From an uncultured Arachnia sp. (GTDB lineage Bacteria > Actinomycetota > Actinomycetes > Propionibacteriales > Propionibacteriaceae): a stretch of DNA of 64,000 nt. Each line of letters starts with the position of its first letter. Positions within the stretch are counted from its first letter, which is position 1. A program made the position numbers and the translations under genes. The DNA is taken from the NCBI GenBank assembly GCA_947493705.1, contig CANLSH010000001.1, positions 62,001 to 126,000 of the forward strand, given 5' to 3'. The notes beneath the pieces were generated by a model. It made no database searches. It had not been told where the DNA came from and saw only the letters and a list, made by a program, of their open reading frames with translations. Of this stretch, positions 1 through 8,182 are shown piece after piece.

Positions 1-626
1 CTGACCAATGTAGTGGGGACGGCAACGATCTCGCGCCAGATCCCTTCGCGTCTCACCTCGACGATTTCCAGTCCGGCCTTTTTCACGTTCAGTTCGGTGC
101 GCCGGTTGATACTGGGTCCTACCAGCCGCCGCGTGATCGGACTGAGCAAGTCGAAGAGAGCACCGAGAAACCTGCCTTGGGGTCGCACGTGCTCGTACAT
201 GAGCACGTGGCCGTCCCGTTTGATCACTCGTCGTACCTCTCGCAGGCCCTGAACGGGATTGCCCACCGAGCAAAAGACGCAAGTCGCGGTGACCGTGTCG
301 AAGCTGGCATCGGGGAAGGTCAGCTGCTCGACGTCGCCCTGTTCCAACTGCACGGAAAGGCCCAGCCGTTCGACTCGCGCTCGTGCCTGCTGCAGCATTC
401 GTGGGGAGAGGTCCACGCCCGTCAGATCCGCCCCTGCCGGGTAGTGCCGAAGATTTGTCCCGGTGCCTACGCCGACCTCGAGCACCCGGCCGCGAGCCCG
501 CGCCATCAGTCTGCTACGTGACGCTCTACCGCCCATCAGCTCCATGGGAGCGGTCATGAGGTCGTAGAAACGGGCGACTCTGTCATAGACCTGGGCGACG
601 CCTTGGCGCGTGGAGTCTGTCTCCAT
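1..626 (-). CDS. class I SAM-dependent methyltransferase, 3' end outside window
   Basis: Reading leftward from the ATG at 624-626, 208 codons stay open to the window edge, so the C-terminus is missing. Motif I is clear at residues 48-58 (VLEVGVGTGTN), followed by an acidic turn (GVDLS) and a post-motif segment CSVGNPVQGLREVRRV, as in ubiquinone/phospholipid-type methyltransferases (Methyltransf_11, PmtA-like). The substrate cannot be read from the sequence; family members often methylate lipids or small molecules. It is divergent from the rhodanese gene across a 378-base gap that contains phased direct repeats, so the two may share regulation. Fold confident, substrate unknown. Confidence 0.85.
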   Translation of the reverse strand, partial: METDSTRQGVAQVYDRVARFYDLMTAPMELMGGRASRSRLMARARGRVLEVGVGTGTNLRHYPAGADLTGVDLSPRMLQQARARVERLGLSVQLEQGDVEQLTFPDASFDTVTATCVFCSVGNPVQGLREVRRVIKRDGHVLMYEHVRPQGRFLGALFDLLSPITRRLVGPSINRRTELNVKKAGLEIVEVRREGIWREIVAVPTTLV

Positions 627-838
627 GCCCGGATTCTCACGGCGCGTCACGATGCAACCTCTCGGTGGTGCGTCATTCTCATGCCGCACCCGGCGCCGAC
701 GCTGCGACTCAACGGGGCCGATGGCAAGGCCGTTCTCGGCGAAAACGGCGAGAGCAGTGATGTGCCCATGGTGGGTTGTTGGTCAGAACGTTTATGACGT
801 CGATTCGTGTTCATGCTCGCCATTTTGCAGGTGGAACC

Positions 839-854
839 TCAAGCTGGGGTCAAG
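839..854 (+). promoter_or_regulatory. 11-base-phased TCAAG direct repeat, candidate OmpR-family operator
   Basis: TCAAG occurs at 839 and again at 850, exactly 11 bases apart. OmpR/PhoB-type response regulators bind such head-to-tail repeats. The same pentamer with the same phasing recurs in front of the histidine kinase gene (8095-8121), suggesting one shared regulator. Inference from pattern only. Confidence 0.4.
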
Positions 855-909
855 CCGAGCACAACCTTTGCCGCAAGTCAGACACGACGACACCGGCCCG
901 CGCCTCCCG

Positions 910-926
910 CTTGAGAGAACCTTGAG
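910..926 (-). promoter_or_regulatory. 11-base-phased CTTGA(G) direct repeat, candidate OmpR-family operator
   Basis: CTTGAG occurs at 910-915 and 921-926, spacing 11. On the other strand this is the same TCAAG pentamer as at 839-854. It lies about 80 bases upstream of the rhodanese gene and may be its activator site. Confidence 0.4.
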
Positions 927-1004
927 CCCGCTCGTCGGGTAGTGCAGAGCTCGACGGCATAGCCTGCTGGAGACAAAGACAACACATCTATCAGAGGAGA
1001 ATCC

Positions 1005-1489
1005 GTGAAGAATGCAATGACGTCCATGCCCGAGCGCAAACCCCGCGAGCGCCAAATGCCCCCACAGATGGTGCCAGATCCAGTGCCGGGCGAAGCCGAC
1101 CTCGTAGCTGTGGACACGACCTGGGAGAGATCCAGCCGATGCGACCAGCCCCTGGTGTCCAGGCAGTTGGCGAGAAGGAGCTTTTGGAACTGATCGCAGA
1201 CGGAGTACCTCTCGTCGACGGCCGAACCCGGGACTTCTATGAGAAGGCCACCCTGCCGGGGGCGGTGAACGTGCCCTTCGATGAAGCGGTCCATCGCCGT
1301 GCTGAGTTCGAGGCTAACGAGCAAGTGGTGTTCTTCTGCAACGGACCTCAATGCCCACAGTCACCGACTGGAATCCAACAGCTGGTCGAGGCCGGGTTCC
1401 CAGCCGATCGGATCCGTTACTACCGCGGCGGGATGCACGACTGGGTGACGCTCGGTCTGCCCACAGAGCCGGGCCGTGACCCGGCCTGA
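1005..1489 (+). pseudogene. rhodanese-domain protein with apparent -1 frameshift
   Basis: Translation from the GTG at 1005, behind a good RBS (GAGGAGA), gives an organised N-terminus that includes PPQMVPDPVPGEADLVAVDT and then goes out of frame near 1121-1126. From there the rhodanese domain continues in another frame to 1489 (GEIQPMRPAPGVQAVG, then VPLVDGRTRDF, GAVNVPFDEA and the active-site loop FFCNGPQCPQS). One extra G in the TGGGAG run would join the two halves into a protein of about 160 residues. Rhodaneses move sulfane sulfur through the loop cysteine. Either the base was lost in sequencing or assembly, or the gene is newly broken; an internal ATG at 1139 could still give the 116-residue domain. 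Confidence 0.75.
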
Positions 1490-1781
1490 GCATGGAGGTG
1501 GAAACATGAGTGCGTCGTGAGCGCAGCGGAATCGGATGCGACGGCCACATCCGCGCATTTCCAGATTCTCGCGTGGGGTGATGCGGAGATGGGAGCGGGT
1601 GTGTTCCTCCCGAAAACGTGGTCTCGCCGCTCCCATTCCTTGACAACCTCGCTTCGAGTGGGATGCAGATCTCGTCGTGGACTGATTCCGTTACGGTGCT
1701 CTGAGGACTCTATTGCCGCGATCCCTTCTCACCCACAGGAGTGTTCCCAAAGAGTTGCGGATTCGCCCCGTGGTAGCTGGA
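1490..1781. other. intergenic, nothing recognised
   Basis: 292 bases between the convergent rhodanese and redoxin genes. No RNA gene, repeat or clear terminator hairpin was seen. Confidence 0.4.
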
Positions 1782-2375
1782 TCAGCTGCTCGTTTTCAGC
1801 TTGGCGAGCTCCTCTGCCAGCATGTCGTTCTGTACACCCATCTGGACATCGTCGTAGACAAATCGAACGATCCCCTCTTTGTCGATCAACATATAGGTGT
1901 GGCCCGGCATGGCTCCGCGATGCATGGATGAAGGCAAATTCATCGTGTCGTACTGCGTGGAAACCGACTTGTCGGCGTCGAGCAGCAGAGTACCGTTCCC
2001 AAGTTCGGGCATGTATTCGATTGCCTCCCCCCAGCCATCCTTGGGGTCGGGAACGATATTCAGGGCCACCGTATCCTCGTTGTTGAAGCGAGGGTCATTG
2101 CCGAACGCGGCGATCTGATTCCAGCAGGAGGGGTAGCACATCAAACCCTCGTTGAAAAAGAGAACGACGTTCTTTCCCTTGAGCTCACTCAAACGGTAGG
2201 TTTCACCATCGTATGAAGGCAGTTCAAAATCAGGAGCGGGCTTGCCGACCATCTCATCGAAGGCGACAACCTCACCGCCGGCCGCCTGAGGGGTTCCTCC
2301 CGAATCCATACGAACGACAACAACCATAGCGAGAATGAACACCACAGCCACCGCCACAAATACCTTTAATTTCAC
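1782..2375 (-). CDS. membrane-anchored peroxiredoxin/TlpA-like redoxin
   Basis: 197 residues. An N-terminal hydrophobic anchor (about residues 4-22) is followed by an AhpC/TSA-type thioredoxin fold: GKPAPDFELPSYDGETYRLS, then NVVLFFNEGLMCYPSCWNQI, with two cysteines in CYPSC as the likely redox pair. The domain should face outside the membrane. Starts at a GTG behind AAGGAG and overlaps the ccdA stop by four bases (GTGA), so it is translationally coupled to CcdA, which would supply electrons. Probably a thiol-disulfide or peroxide-reducing protein linked to metal or oxidative stress. Exact substrate unknown. Confidence 0.8.
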   Translation of the reverse strand: MKLKVFVAVAVVFILAMVVVVRMDSGGTPQAAGGEVVAFDEMVGKPAPDFELPSYDGETYRLSELKGKNVVLFFNEGLMCYPSCWNQIAAFGNDPRFNNEDTVALNIVPDPKDGWGEAIEYMPELGNGTLLLDADKSVSTQYDTMNLPSSMHRGAMPGHTYMLIDKEGIVRFVYDDVQMGVQNDMLAEELAKLKTSS

Positions 2376-3259
2376 GAGATCTTCTCCTTTTCTTCTTTCT
2401 CTGCCTGGGTGCCCCTTCGCGCCTGTCGATAAGCCACGAGGCCGAAGACGGCAAACAACGCGATGAACACAATTGCCCAGAGAAACTCTGGGACTGCCCC
2501 GAGGCTATTGCTGACCGCCTCGGTGACCCGGGCCGTGGCCACGTTGATCCTGATCTGGTACGGCGTAACGCCCTCCGGGCTGGTTCGCTCGAAGATCACG
2601 ATGAACAGGCCGACGGCGATGAACAACACCCCTGAGATCAGGTGGGACAGGTGGACGCTGATCCTGCGTCCGAACAACGAGTACGAGATCTGTTTGCGAA
2701 GTCCCTTGAACCGCTCGATGAGGCCGGCACGGTCAATGAAAAATGCCATGAGGAACAGCGGCAATGCCATGCCGGTCACGAACACCAGGGCGTACACGGG
2801 ACCGAGTACCAGGGACCCCGGCATCATCGACAGTGCCAGAACGCCGGCCAGCACGGGTGCACAGCAGCTGGTCGCGATCCCCGAGAAAATCCCGAGAACG
2901 TAGAGGGACCCAAAGTTGTTGCCCTTCAGAGTTGGCTTGACCTTCATGGGCAGCATGAATGACTTTCCGAGCACAAGGGACACCCCAAGCGCGAAAAGAA
3001 ACAGCCCTCCCACAACGAAGAGTATTTCGTGATAATCACCGAAAGCCGTGCTCAGCCAGGCCATTCCGAGCCCGAGTGGCAGGAAGACGGTCAGCAAACC
3101 CAGGTAATAAATGAAGGTCATCAGGAAGATCTTCGTCCGGGTTCGAAACACGGATGCCAGGTACGTGGGTAGCAGCACGCCTATGCAGCATGGCGCAAAC
3201 AATGCAGCCACACCAGCCAGGAAGGCCGTGATGAATGAAGCTGTGGCAACCAATTCCAT
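2372..3259 (-). CDS. ccdA: CcdA/DsbD-family thiol-disulfide electron transporter
   Basis: 295 residues with six or more membrane helices. Two conserved cysteine sites of the family are visible: ALFAPCCIGVLLP near residues 20-32 and GIATSCCAPVLAG near 125-137. CcdA carries reducing equivalents from cytoplasmic thioredoxin to extracytoplasmic thiol proteins. The C-terminus has an extra helix (AIVFIALFAVFGLVAYRQAR) after an extracytoplasmic segment, making it longer than minimal CcdA (about 240 residues). It sits between a small membrane protein and the redoxin gene in a tight operon, so it probably reduces that redoxin. Family call is firm; the client is inferred. Confidence 0.85.
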   Translation of the reverse strand: MELVATASFITAFLAGVAALFAPCCIGVLLPTYLASVFRTRTKIFLMTFIYYLGLLTVFLPLGLGMAWLSTAFGDYHEILFVVGGLFLFALGVSLVLGKSFMLPMKVKPTLKGNNFGSLYVLGIFSGIATSCCAPVLAGVLALSMMPGSLVLGPVYALVFVTGMALPLFLMAFFIDRAGLIERFKGLRKQISYSLFGRRISVHLSHLISGVLFIAVGLFIVIFERTSPEGVTPYQIRINVATARVTEAVSNSLGAVPEFLWAIVFIALFAVFGLVAYRQARRGTQAEKEEKEKIS

Positions 3260-3262
3260 CGT

Positions 3263-3700
3263 CTACCTCGTTCTCTCGCAACAGTCCATGACGACTGTCG
3301 CCAACGGTTGTGCTCCTGGATCATCACGTGCTGCGAAGATGACCCAACCAGCGATCCACACCGCGGTGAGCAGCAGGAATGTCCAGATGATGTAATCACT
3401 GGTGATCAGGACATAGGCAACTGCTGTGAGCGACAGGAAGAACGGCAGTGTGAAGATCCTCAATACGTTGGGCACCCTGTCTTTGAGCATGTAAAAGATT
3501 CCCGTCACGCTCTGCCCCATGAGCAAGGCAAGCAGCACGGTGTTCTCGAACAGCCCGACTTTTTGGAGGATCAACAACCCAGCCCATGTCAGCGACACGC
3601 TCACGCACAGCGCGCAAAGATTTCTCTTGACAAAACGTCGCACACCGAGGACGAGAGCAAAGATCATGACCACGGCGACGAATACGACGAGTACGGTCAT
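3263..3700 (-). CDS. small five-helix membrane protein with CALC motif, first gene of ccdA operon
   Basis: 145 residues and about five predicted helices. I do not recognise a named family. A CxxC-like NLCALCVS at the start of the second helix and a CC pair near the C-terminus (VVMDCCERTR) are notable next to CcdA and a redoxin, and could take part in the same thiol relay. The start chosen is the ATG at 3700 because AAGGGAG lies just upstream; another in-frame ATG at 3715 would add five residues. Three bases separate it from ccdA. Confidence 0.6.
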   Translation of the reverse strand: MTVLVVFVAVVMIFALVLGVRRFVKRNLCALCVSVSLTWAGLLILQKVGLFENTVLLALLMGQSVTGIFYMLKDRVPNVLRIFTLPFFLSLTAVAYVLITSDYIIWTFLLLTAVWIAGWVIFAARDDPGAQPLATVVMDCCERTR

Positions 3701-3827
3701 GATCACTCCCTTCATCGTCGGGCCGGCCCAGTGGACAGACCCTCCAGTGGTAACCGACAGTGAGCGGGCAAGGTGTTGCCGTCCAGGACAGTCTGCGCGG
3801 GGTACCCGTTACTCCCGTTGTAGGAAT

Positions 3828-3845
3828 GATGAAGAAACGATGAAC
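3828..3845 (-). promoter_or_regulatory. GATGAA direct repeat with 11-base spacing
   Basis: GATGAA begins at 3828 and 3839 (TTCATC on the other strand). The spacing fits an OmpR-type regulator. It lies in the divergent gap between the ccdA operon and the DUF305 gene. Weak, pattern only. Confidence 0.3.
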
Positions 3846-3955
3846 TTCTACCGGTCCTCGGTTGTAGGGCTCGACGATCGCGTCTCCTGACCCATCTTGG
3901 GCGTTAGCTTTTAATCAGCCAACCAACCGACACAGAGGAAGAAGGGTGCCTTCAA

Positions 3956-4543
3956 ATGTCCACAAGTCACGATGACAGCACGAACGAACATGGCAGCGGT
4001 TCGCGTACTTGGATGATGTACCTTCGCTATGCCGCCATGATCCTCACCGGCATGTTCGTCATGTACTGGGTGATGTTCGTCAGCTCTTGGGAATGGAGTC
4101 ACGTCCGATTCAGCGAAAGTCGGATCTTCATGGCGCTGACCATGGGAGGAGCCATGGGCTTGGTCATGTTGGCGTGGATGCTGAACATGTACAAGAACAC
4201 CAAGGCGAATATTGCAGTGGTGGTCGCAAGTCTCTTGCTCCTCGCACTGGGTACTCTCCTCGACCGGAGCCAGGCGTCGGTGGATGACACTGATTTCATG
4301 CAGGGAATGATTCCGCACCATTCACTCGCCATTACACGCTCCGAGCGGGCACAGATTGAGGATGTGCGCGTGTGTGAACTCACCGTGGCGATCAGCGAGG
4401 CACAGCGCCGCGAGATCCTTGAGATGGACTGGTTGATTGAGGATATTGAACGCAACGGAGTGGCCGGTACCGTGGAGGAGGCTGAAGCCCGTTCTGTCCC
4501 TGATTTCAGCAGGCCAGCAGAGCGCGAATGCCCGCCGAGCTGA
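3956..4543 (+). CDS. DUF305 membrane protein
   Basis: 195 residues. Three N-terminal membrane helices (about residues 22-42, 59-80 and 86-105) precede a DUF305 domain, a ferritin-like four-helix module, marked by DTDFMQGMIPHHSLAI near residue 110. DUF305 proteins are common beside copper oxidases and CopC/CopD-type genes in actinomycetes, but their biochemical role is unsettled. The PHHS and many methionines (GMFVMYWVMF) could bind metal. It is convergent with the multicopper oxidase and divergent from the ccdA operon. Confidence 0.8.
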   Translation: MSTSHDDSTNEHGSGSRTWMMYLRYAAMILTGMFVMYWVMFVSSWEWSHVRFSESRIFMALTMGGAMGLVMLAWMLNMYKNTKANIAVVVASLLLLALGTLLDRSQASVDDTDFMQGMIPHHSLAITRSERAQIEDVRVCELTVAISEAQRREILEMDWLIEDIERNGVAGTVEEAEARSVPDFSRPAERECPPS

Positions 4544-4609
4544 CGAGAGGGGCCAAAAGGCCGCCCGCCGGTGCATGATTACCTCGACAGTTGCATCGAC
4601 GCGTCCCCC

Positions 4610-6076
4610 TCAGCTCCTTGAGGCCACCACCCCCATCATTCCTGCATCCTCATGATCAAGGATGTGGCAGTGATAGACACTGCGACCGGGGTGGCGGGCG
4701 AAGTCGACGAGGACCTTGATCGAGCCATGGATCGGTACGTTGACGACGTCGCGCCACATCGGCTCCTCCACCTGTCTCCCACCCTCCTCGGTGACCTGCA
4801 TCGGCCAGACGTGCAGGTGGAAGGGGTGATCCATCATCGTGGGATTCTGGATCGTCCACTCCTCCACCGTGCTGGCGGTCACACTCTGATCGATGCGCTC
4901 CCCATCGAAGAGCTGCTCATCGAACCCGAATGCCATGTCGCCACCCATGCCTCCCATACCCATGACCATAACGATCTCGCGACGGTTGTCCGGTTCGCGA
5001 TCACGGAGATCCGGCTCCGGCATTCGATCCGGAACGTCTCCCGGGGAAGGGGACTCGTCGCCATCCACCACCACCGTGGCCAGGGTGGCGGGGCCGGAGA
5101 CCTCGTCGTTGCCCATCATGCCCATCATCCCGCTCCCCCGGTCATAGCCCAGGGTGACGAGTTCGCTTGTCTGGGTCTGCATGGTCACCAGCAGGTCGAC
5201 GCGGTTGCCCGGGGTCAACACCACATCATCGACCTGACGAGGAGGAGTCTCGCGGCCGGCATCGATACCCAGGAGTTGGAGATCCTGCTCCGGTGCTGCC
5301 AGGCGCAAATAGCGCGACGTGCAGGCGTTGACCACCCGCCACCGTTCACGTTCCCCGGGCCGGGCCGAGAGCTGGGGCCGCAACTGACCATTGACCAGAA
5401 GCAGCTCACCCTCCCTGCCCATCATGACCTGCTCGTTCGAGAGGGGGGCGACACCACCGTCGCTCGTCAGCGTGGTGTCGGAGATGATGAGGATCCGGTC
5501 GCGCGAGACCGGGATGTCCTCGTCGTCCTCAATGAGGATGGCGCCGTACAGCCCACCGAATATTTGGTCGGCCACCGTGCCGTGCAGGTGGGGGTGATAC
5601 CAGAACAGCCCGGTGGGGTGATCCTCCGGCAGCTCGAAGAGGTACTCGAAAGTCTCACCGGCCCCGATGCTGAGGAACGGGTTGTCACTGTTGCCCTCAG
5701 GCGAGACGGCCAAGCCGTGCGTGTGCAGATTGGTGGCCGCATCGAGGTTGTTCACCAGAACCACCTCGATCCGGTCCCCCGGCCGGACGTTCCACGTCGG
5801 CCCCGGCACGGAACCGTTGTAGGTCAACATGCGCGCCATGGTTCCGGCCAGCTCAACCTCCGTCTCCGCAAGAACAAGCTCAACGCGTAGCACACCGTTC
5901 TCGCTGCGCAACACATCAGGCTGCATCAGTTCCAAACCGGAATCCGCTCCATTGCTGACGGGTCCGGTTGTCCACGGCAGGCCAGTTTGGGACAGGCCAA
6001 TCCCTCCGACGACGATGCCCGCAGCCCCGACGGCGCCAAGCTGTAGTGATTGACGACGATTGATCGCGCCGCTCAC
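4610..6076 (-). CDS. Tat-exported multicopper oxidase
   Basis: 488 residues. The N-terminus has a twin-arginine signal (INRRQSLQLGAVGAAG). Cupredoxin domains carry the type 1/2/3 copper ligands: NLHTHGLAVSP, FWYHPHLHG, DHPFHLHVWPMQV and the C-terminal VYHCHILDHEDAGMMGV. A methionine-rich stretch (GMMGMMGNDE and VMGMGGMGGDMAF) resembles the Cu(I)-binding insert of CueO-type cuprous oxidases. Likely oxidises Cu(I) outside the membrane. Starts with GTG overlapping the SHOCT gene stop (GTGA), and the pair sits behind a CsoR-like operator at 6343-6358, which fits induction by copper. Confidence 0.92.
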   Translation of the reverse strand: MSGAINRRQSLQLGAVGAAGIVVGGIGLSQTGLPWTTGPVSNGADSGLELMQPDVLRSENGVLRVELVLAETEVELAGTMARMLTYNGSVPGPTWNVRPGDRIEVVLVNNLDAATNLHTHGLAVSPEGNSDNPFLSIGAGETFEYLFELPEDHPTGLFWYHPHLHGTVADQIFGGLYGAILIEDDEDIPVSRDRILIISDTTLTSDGGVAPLSNEQVMMGREGELLLVNGQLRPQLSARPGERERWRVVNACTSRYLRLAAPEQDLQLLGIDAGRETPPRQVDDVVLTPGNRVDLLVTMQTQTSELVTLGYDRGSGMMGMMGNDEVSGPATLATVVVDGDESPSPGDVPDRMPEPDLRDREPDNRREIVMVMGMGGMGGDMAFGFDEQLFDGERIDQSVTASTVEEWTIQNPTMMDHPFHLHVWPMQVTEEGGRQVEEPMWRDVVNVPIHGSIKVLVDFARHPGRSVYHCHILDHEDAGMMGVVASRS

Positions 6077-6339
6077 TCGCGCTCTCCGAGCTGCTGAACA
6101 CGGTCTTCGTACTCGGTGGTGTCGATCTCGCCCCGGGCGTATCTCTCATCCAGAACCTCGCGGGCACGACTCCTACCAGTCGGCCGCTGCGCATCCCTGC
6201 CACCACTGGAGCCACGTACCAGCGCCAGTACCAGCAACACGACGCCAACAACGAGGAGAGCCAAAAAAAGCCAACCCCAACCCATGCTCCCTCCCATGCC
6301 TTGCCAACCACCCATTGCATACTCCACTTCTGATTTCAT
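6073..6339 (-). CDS. SHOCT-domain small membrane protein
   Basis: 88 residues: a glycine/methionine-rich start (GGWQGMGGSMGWGW), one membrane helix (about residues 22-42), then a C-terminal SHOCT domain (REVLDERYARGEIDTTEYED). SHOCT domains occur as short oligomerisation modules; function here unknown. First gene of the operon with the multicopper oxidase and overlaps it by four bases. The start codon lies four bases from a CsoR-like palindrome, so transcription probably begins very close to the start codon. Confidence 0.8.
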   Translation of the reverse strand: MKSEVEYAMGGWQGMGGSMGWGWLFLALLVVGVVLLVLALVRGSSGGRDAQRPTGRSRAREVLDERYARGEIDTTEYEDRVQQLGERE

Positions 6340-6342
6340 CGC

Positions 6343-6358
6343 ATACCCCGGTGGGTAT
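6343..6358. promoter_or_regulatory. CsoR-like copper operator
   Basis: ATACCCCGGTGGGTAT is a near-perfect palindrome of the ATACCC...GGGTAT type known for CsoR-family copper repressors. It is immediately upstream of the SHOCT-multicopper oxidase operon. No csoR gene is in the window. Confidence 0.6.
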
Positions 6359-6414
6359 CCGTCAGTTCGACACTAGGGGACTGTCTCCGGCCGGACAAAC
6401 TTCGGCCCGCGAGT

Positions 6415-7962
6415 TCATCGAATCTTCATGGGAACCGGAGTTCTCTGATCTGTTGACGTCGCCTCGTGTCCTCGCTCGGATCGCCTCGCCCGTGCTCCAC
6501 CGACCAGGGCGGCACCGACGCCGACGAGCGCCAGAGCCCATCCCAGCCATGGACTGAGGATGACAGCAGGGGTGACATTGGTGCGCAGGGGGACGGTGAA
6601 GGTGCGGTTGGCGGCCGTGAACTCCTCCGTCGACTCCCGGAAAGTGCCGGACGTGTCCACCATGCCTGAGACTGAGTTCAACGTCGAGACCACTACCTCG
6701 CGACGCAATTCCATGGCTCGTATCCGGTTGAGAACCAGCTGCTGCGGCACCTCGAACGTGCCGCCATAGGTGTTGGTGTTGCTCTGGGAGACGATGATGT
6801 CCGCTCCGCCCCGGACGGTGTCGTACACCGAGTCATCCCACGCCAGTTCGAAGCAGATGATGTCACCCACCTGCAGGTCTCCGTAGGCCGCTGTGGGAGC
6901 CGCCACCACTCCTGCTTCGGTGCCTGGAATGGACTGTCTACCGATCTGCTCGAGCACCGGCAGGCGTGGCAGGAGGAAGTCCCGGAATGGAATGTACTCA
7001 CCGAACGGGACAAGGTTGCGTTTGTTGTAGCGGTCTCCCGGGCCCGTTTCCGGATGCCACCAGATGCCAGCGGTCTGGCGGGTGGTCTTGGGGTCCGGAC
7101 CCTCCATGACGGCACCCACGAAGATGGGCGCATCCGCCAATGCCACGGCAGTCTCAACCAGGCCGCGGGTTTCCGGCTCCACCAGCGGGTCGACGTCGGT
7201 GGCGTTCTCGGGCCACAGCACGAAATCCAGTGGCGGCGCCTCCCCCTCAGCACGATTGGACGCCAGCAGGAAGATGGTCTCGCTCAGCATGTTGTCGGTG
7301 ACTGACTGCGCGTAGGACGAGGTGCCATGCAGGTAGCGGTTCACATTGCCCTGCACCACCCCCACCGCCACCTGCTGTTCCGGCGTCGCCTGAGGAAGCA
7401 GTTTCAGCGACCCTCCCACCACGATGACGGCAAGAGCGACCGCTACTGCTCGCACGCGGTTGCGACGCTCTCCTATTGCGAGCAGCCCGAGCTGGGCGAT
7501 CAACGCCAGCAGGAATGTGACACCGGTCGCCCCCACCCAGGGCAACCATCCGGACACGGGCTGGTCCACGGTGGTGAAGGCCAGCCGGAGCCACGGAAAG
7601 CCCCCGAAGGGAATGCGCCCAGCGGCCAGCTCCACGGCCACCCAGGAACACGGAACCCACAGCACCCACCACCCCAGCCGGGTCACCTGCGACACCATGA
7701 CGCCCAACAAAGCCGTCCACAGCGACATGAACGCCACCAGCGCGATGGCCACCGGCACTCCCAGCACACCAATCCAGTGGATGGTGAGCACATTCATGGC
7801 CAGACCCGTCACGACGCCGAGGCCAGCGGCCTGCCACGGCGTCCGTCCCGCCACGAGCCAGGTGAACAACCCGACGCCAACGATGGTCGCTGGCCACACA
7901 CCCATGGGTGCGTATCCGGCACCCAGGAGCAGACCCGTCAAGATGGCCAGGACAATGGTCAT
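6415..7962 (-). CDS. lnt: apolipoprotein N-acyltransferase
   Basis: 515 residues from the ATG at 7962, close to the family length of about 510. An N-terminal block of membrane helices is followed by a periplasmic carbon-nitrogen hydrolase domain. The expected triad is visible: Glu in VLWPENATD, Lys in RYNKRNLVPFGEYIPF, Cys in GDIICFELAWDD. The enzyme adds the third acyl chain to the N-terminal cysteine of lipoproteins; several lipoproteins are encoded nearby. No strong ribosome-binding site precedes the ATG; an in-frame GTG at 7998 is an alternative start. Divergent from the histidine kinase. Confidence 0.9.
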   Translation of the reverse strand: MTIVLAILTGLLLGAGYAPMGVWPATIVGVGLFTWLVAGRTPWQAAGLGVVTGLAMNVLTIHWIGVLGVPVAIALVAFMSLWTALLGVMVSQVTRLGWWVLWVPCSWVAVELAAGRIPFGGFPWLRLAFTTVDQPVSGWLPWVGATGVTFLLALIAQLGLLAIGERRNRVRAVAVALAVIVVGGSLKLLPQATPEQQVAVGVVQGNVNRYLHGTSSYAQSVTDNMLSETIFLLASNRAEGEAPPLDFVLWPENATDVDPLVEPETRGLVETAVALADAPIFVGAVMEGPDPKTTRQTAGIWWHPETGPGDRYNKRNLVPFGEYIPFRDFLLPRLPVLEQIGRQSIPGTEAGVVAAPTAAYGDLQVGDIICFELAWDDSVYDTVRGGADIIVSQSNTNTYGGTFEVPQQLVLNRIRAMELRREVVVSTLNSVSGMVDTSGTFRESTEEFTAANRTFTVPLRTNVTPAVILSPWLGWALALVGVGAALVGGARARRSERGHEATSTDQRTPVPMKIR

Positions 7963-8094
7963 GGCGCGTGGCAGGTCAACTCGCGAAAGAGGCTTCACAC
8001 CTGAAAGGCTACCTGTCCCGGCCCGTGTCGCGAATGCCCAATAACGAGGCCCGGAGCTCCAAACTGCCGATGACGCAGGATGGTCGATCAACAC

Positions 8095-8121
8095 TCAAGT
8101 CTTGGCCAAGATTTGGTCAAG
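8095..8121 (+). promoter_or_regulatory. three phased TCAAG/CCAAG repeats before histidine kinase gene
   Basis: TCAAG at 8095, CCAAG at 8106 and TCAAG at 8117 are spaced exactly 11 and 11 bases. Two full units, TTGGCCAAGAT and TTGGTCAAGAT, abut at 8102-8123. This is the architecture of an OmpR-family operator and argues that the kinase starts downstream (8183), not at the in-frame ATG within the repeat. Confidence 0.55.
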
Positions 8122-8182
8122 ATGTCCCGGGATGCGTCGTCGACTGTCGTGGTCCCGCCGGCGGTCAGGAATACTTCAGCCC

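Larger units (their letters stand above)
627..1004. promoter_or_regulatory. divergent intergenic region between methyltransferase and rhodanese genes
   Basis: No convincing gene lies here. The region holds two pairs of pentamer direct repeats with 11-base phasing (annotated separately) and a ribosome-binding site GAGGAGA just before the GTG at 1005. Confidence 0.5.

Noticed and set aside
610..942. 110-codon ORF between methyltransferase and rhodanese genes
   Set aside because: Overlaps the methyltransferase start and contains the operator repeats; no motif.
4652..5890. 412-codon ORF opposite the multicopper oxidase
   Set aside because: Antisense shadow of a well-supported gene caused by high GC; no recognised domain.
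8102..8182. Upstream ATG for the histidine kinase at 8102
   Set aside because: It lies inside the phased operator repeat and adds an Arg/Ser-rich non-coding-like stretch.
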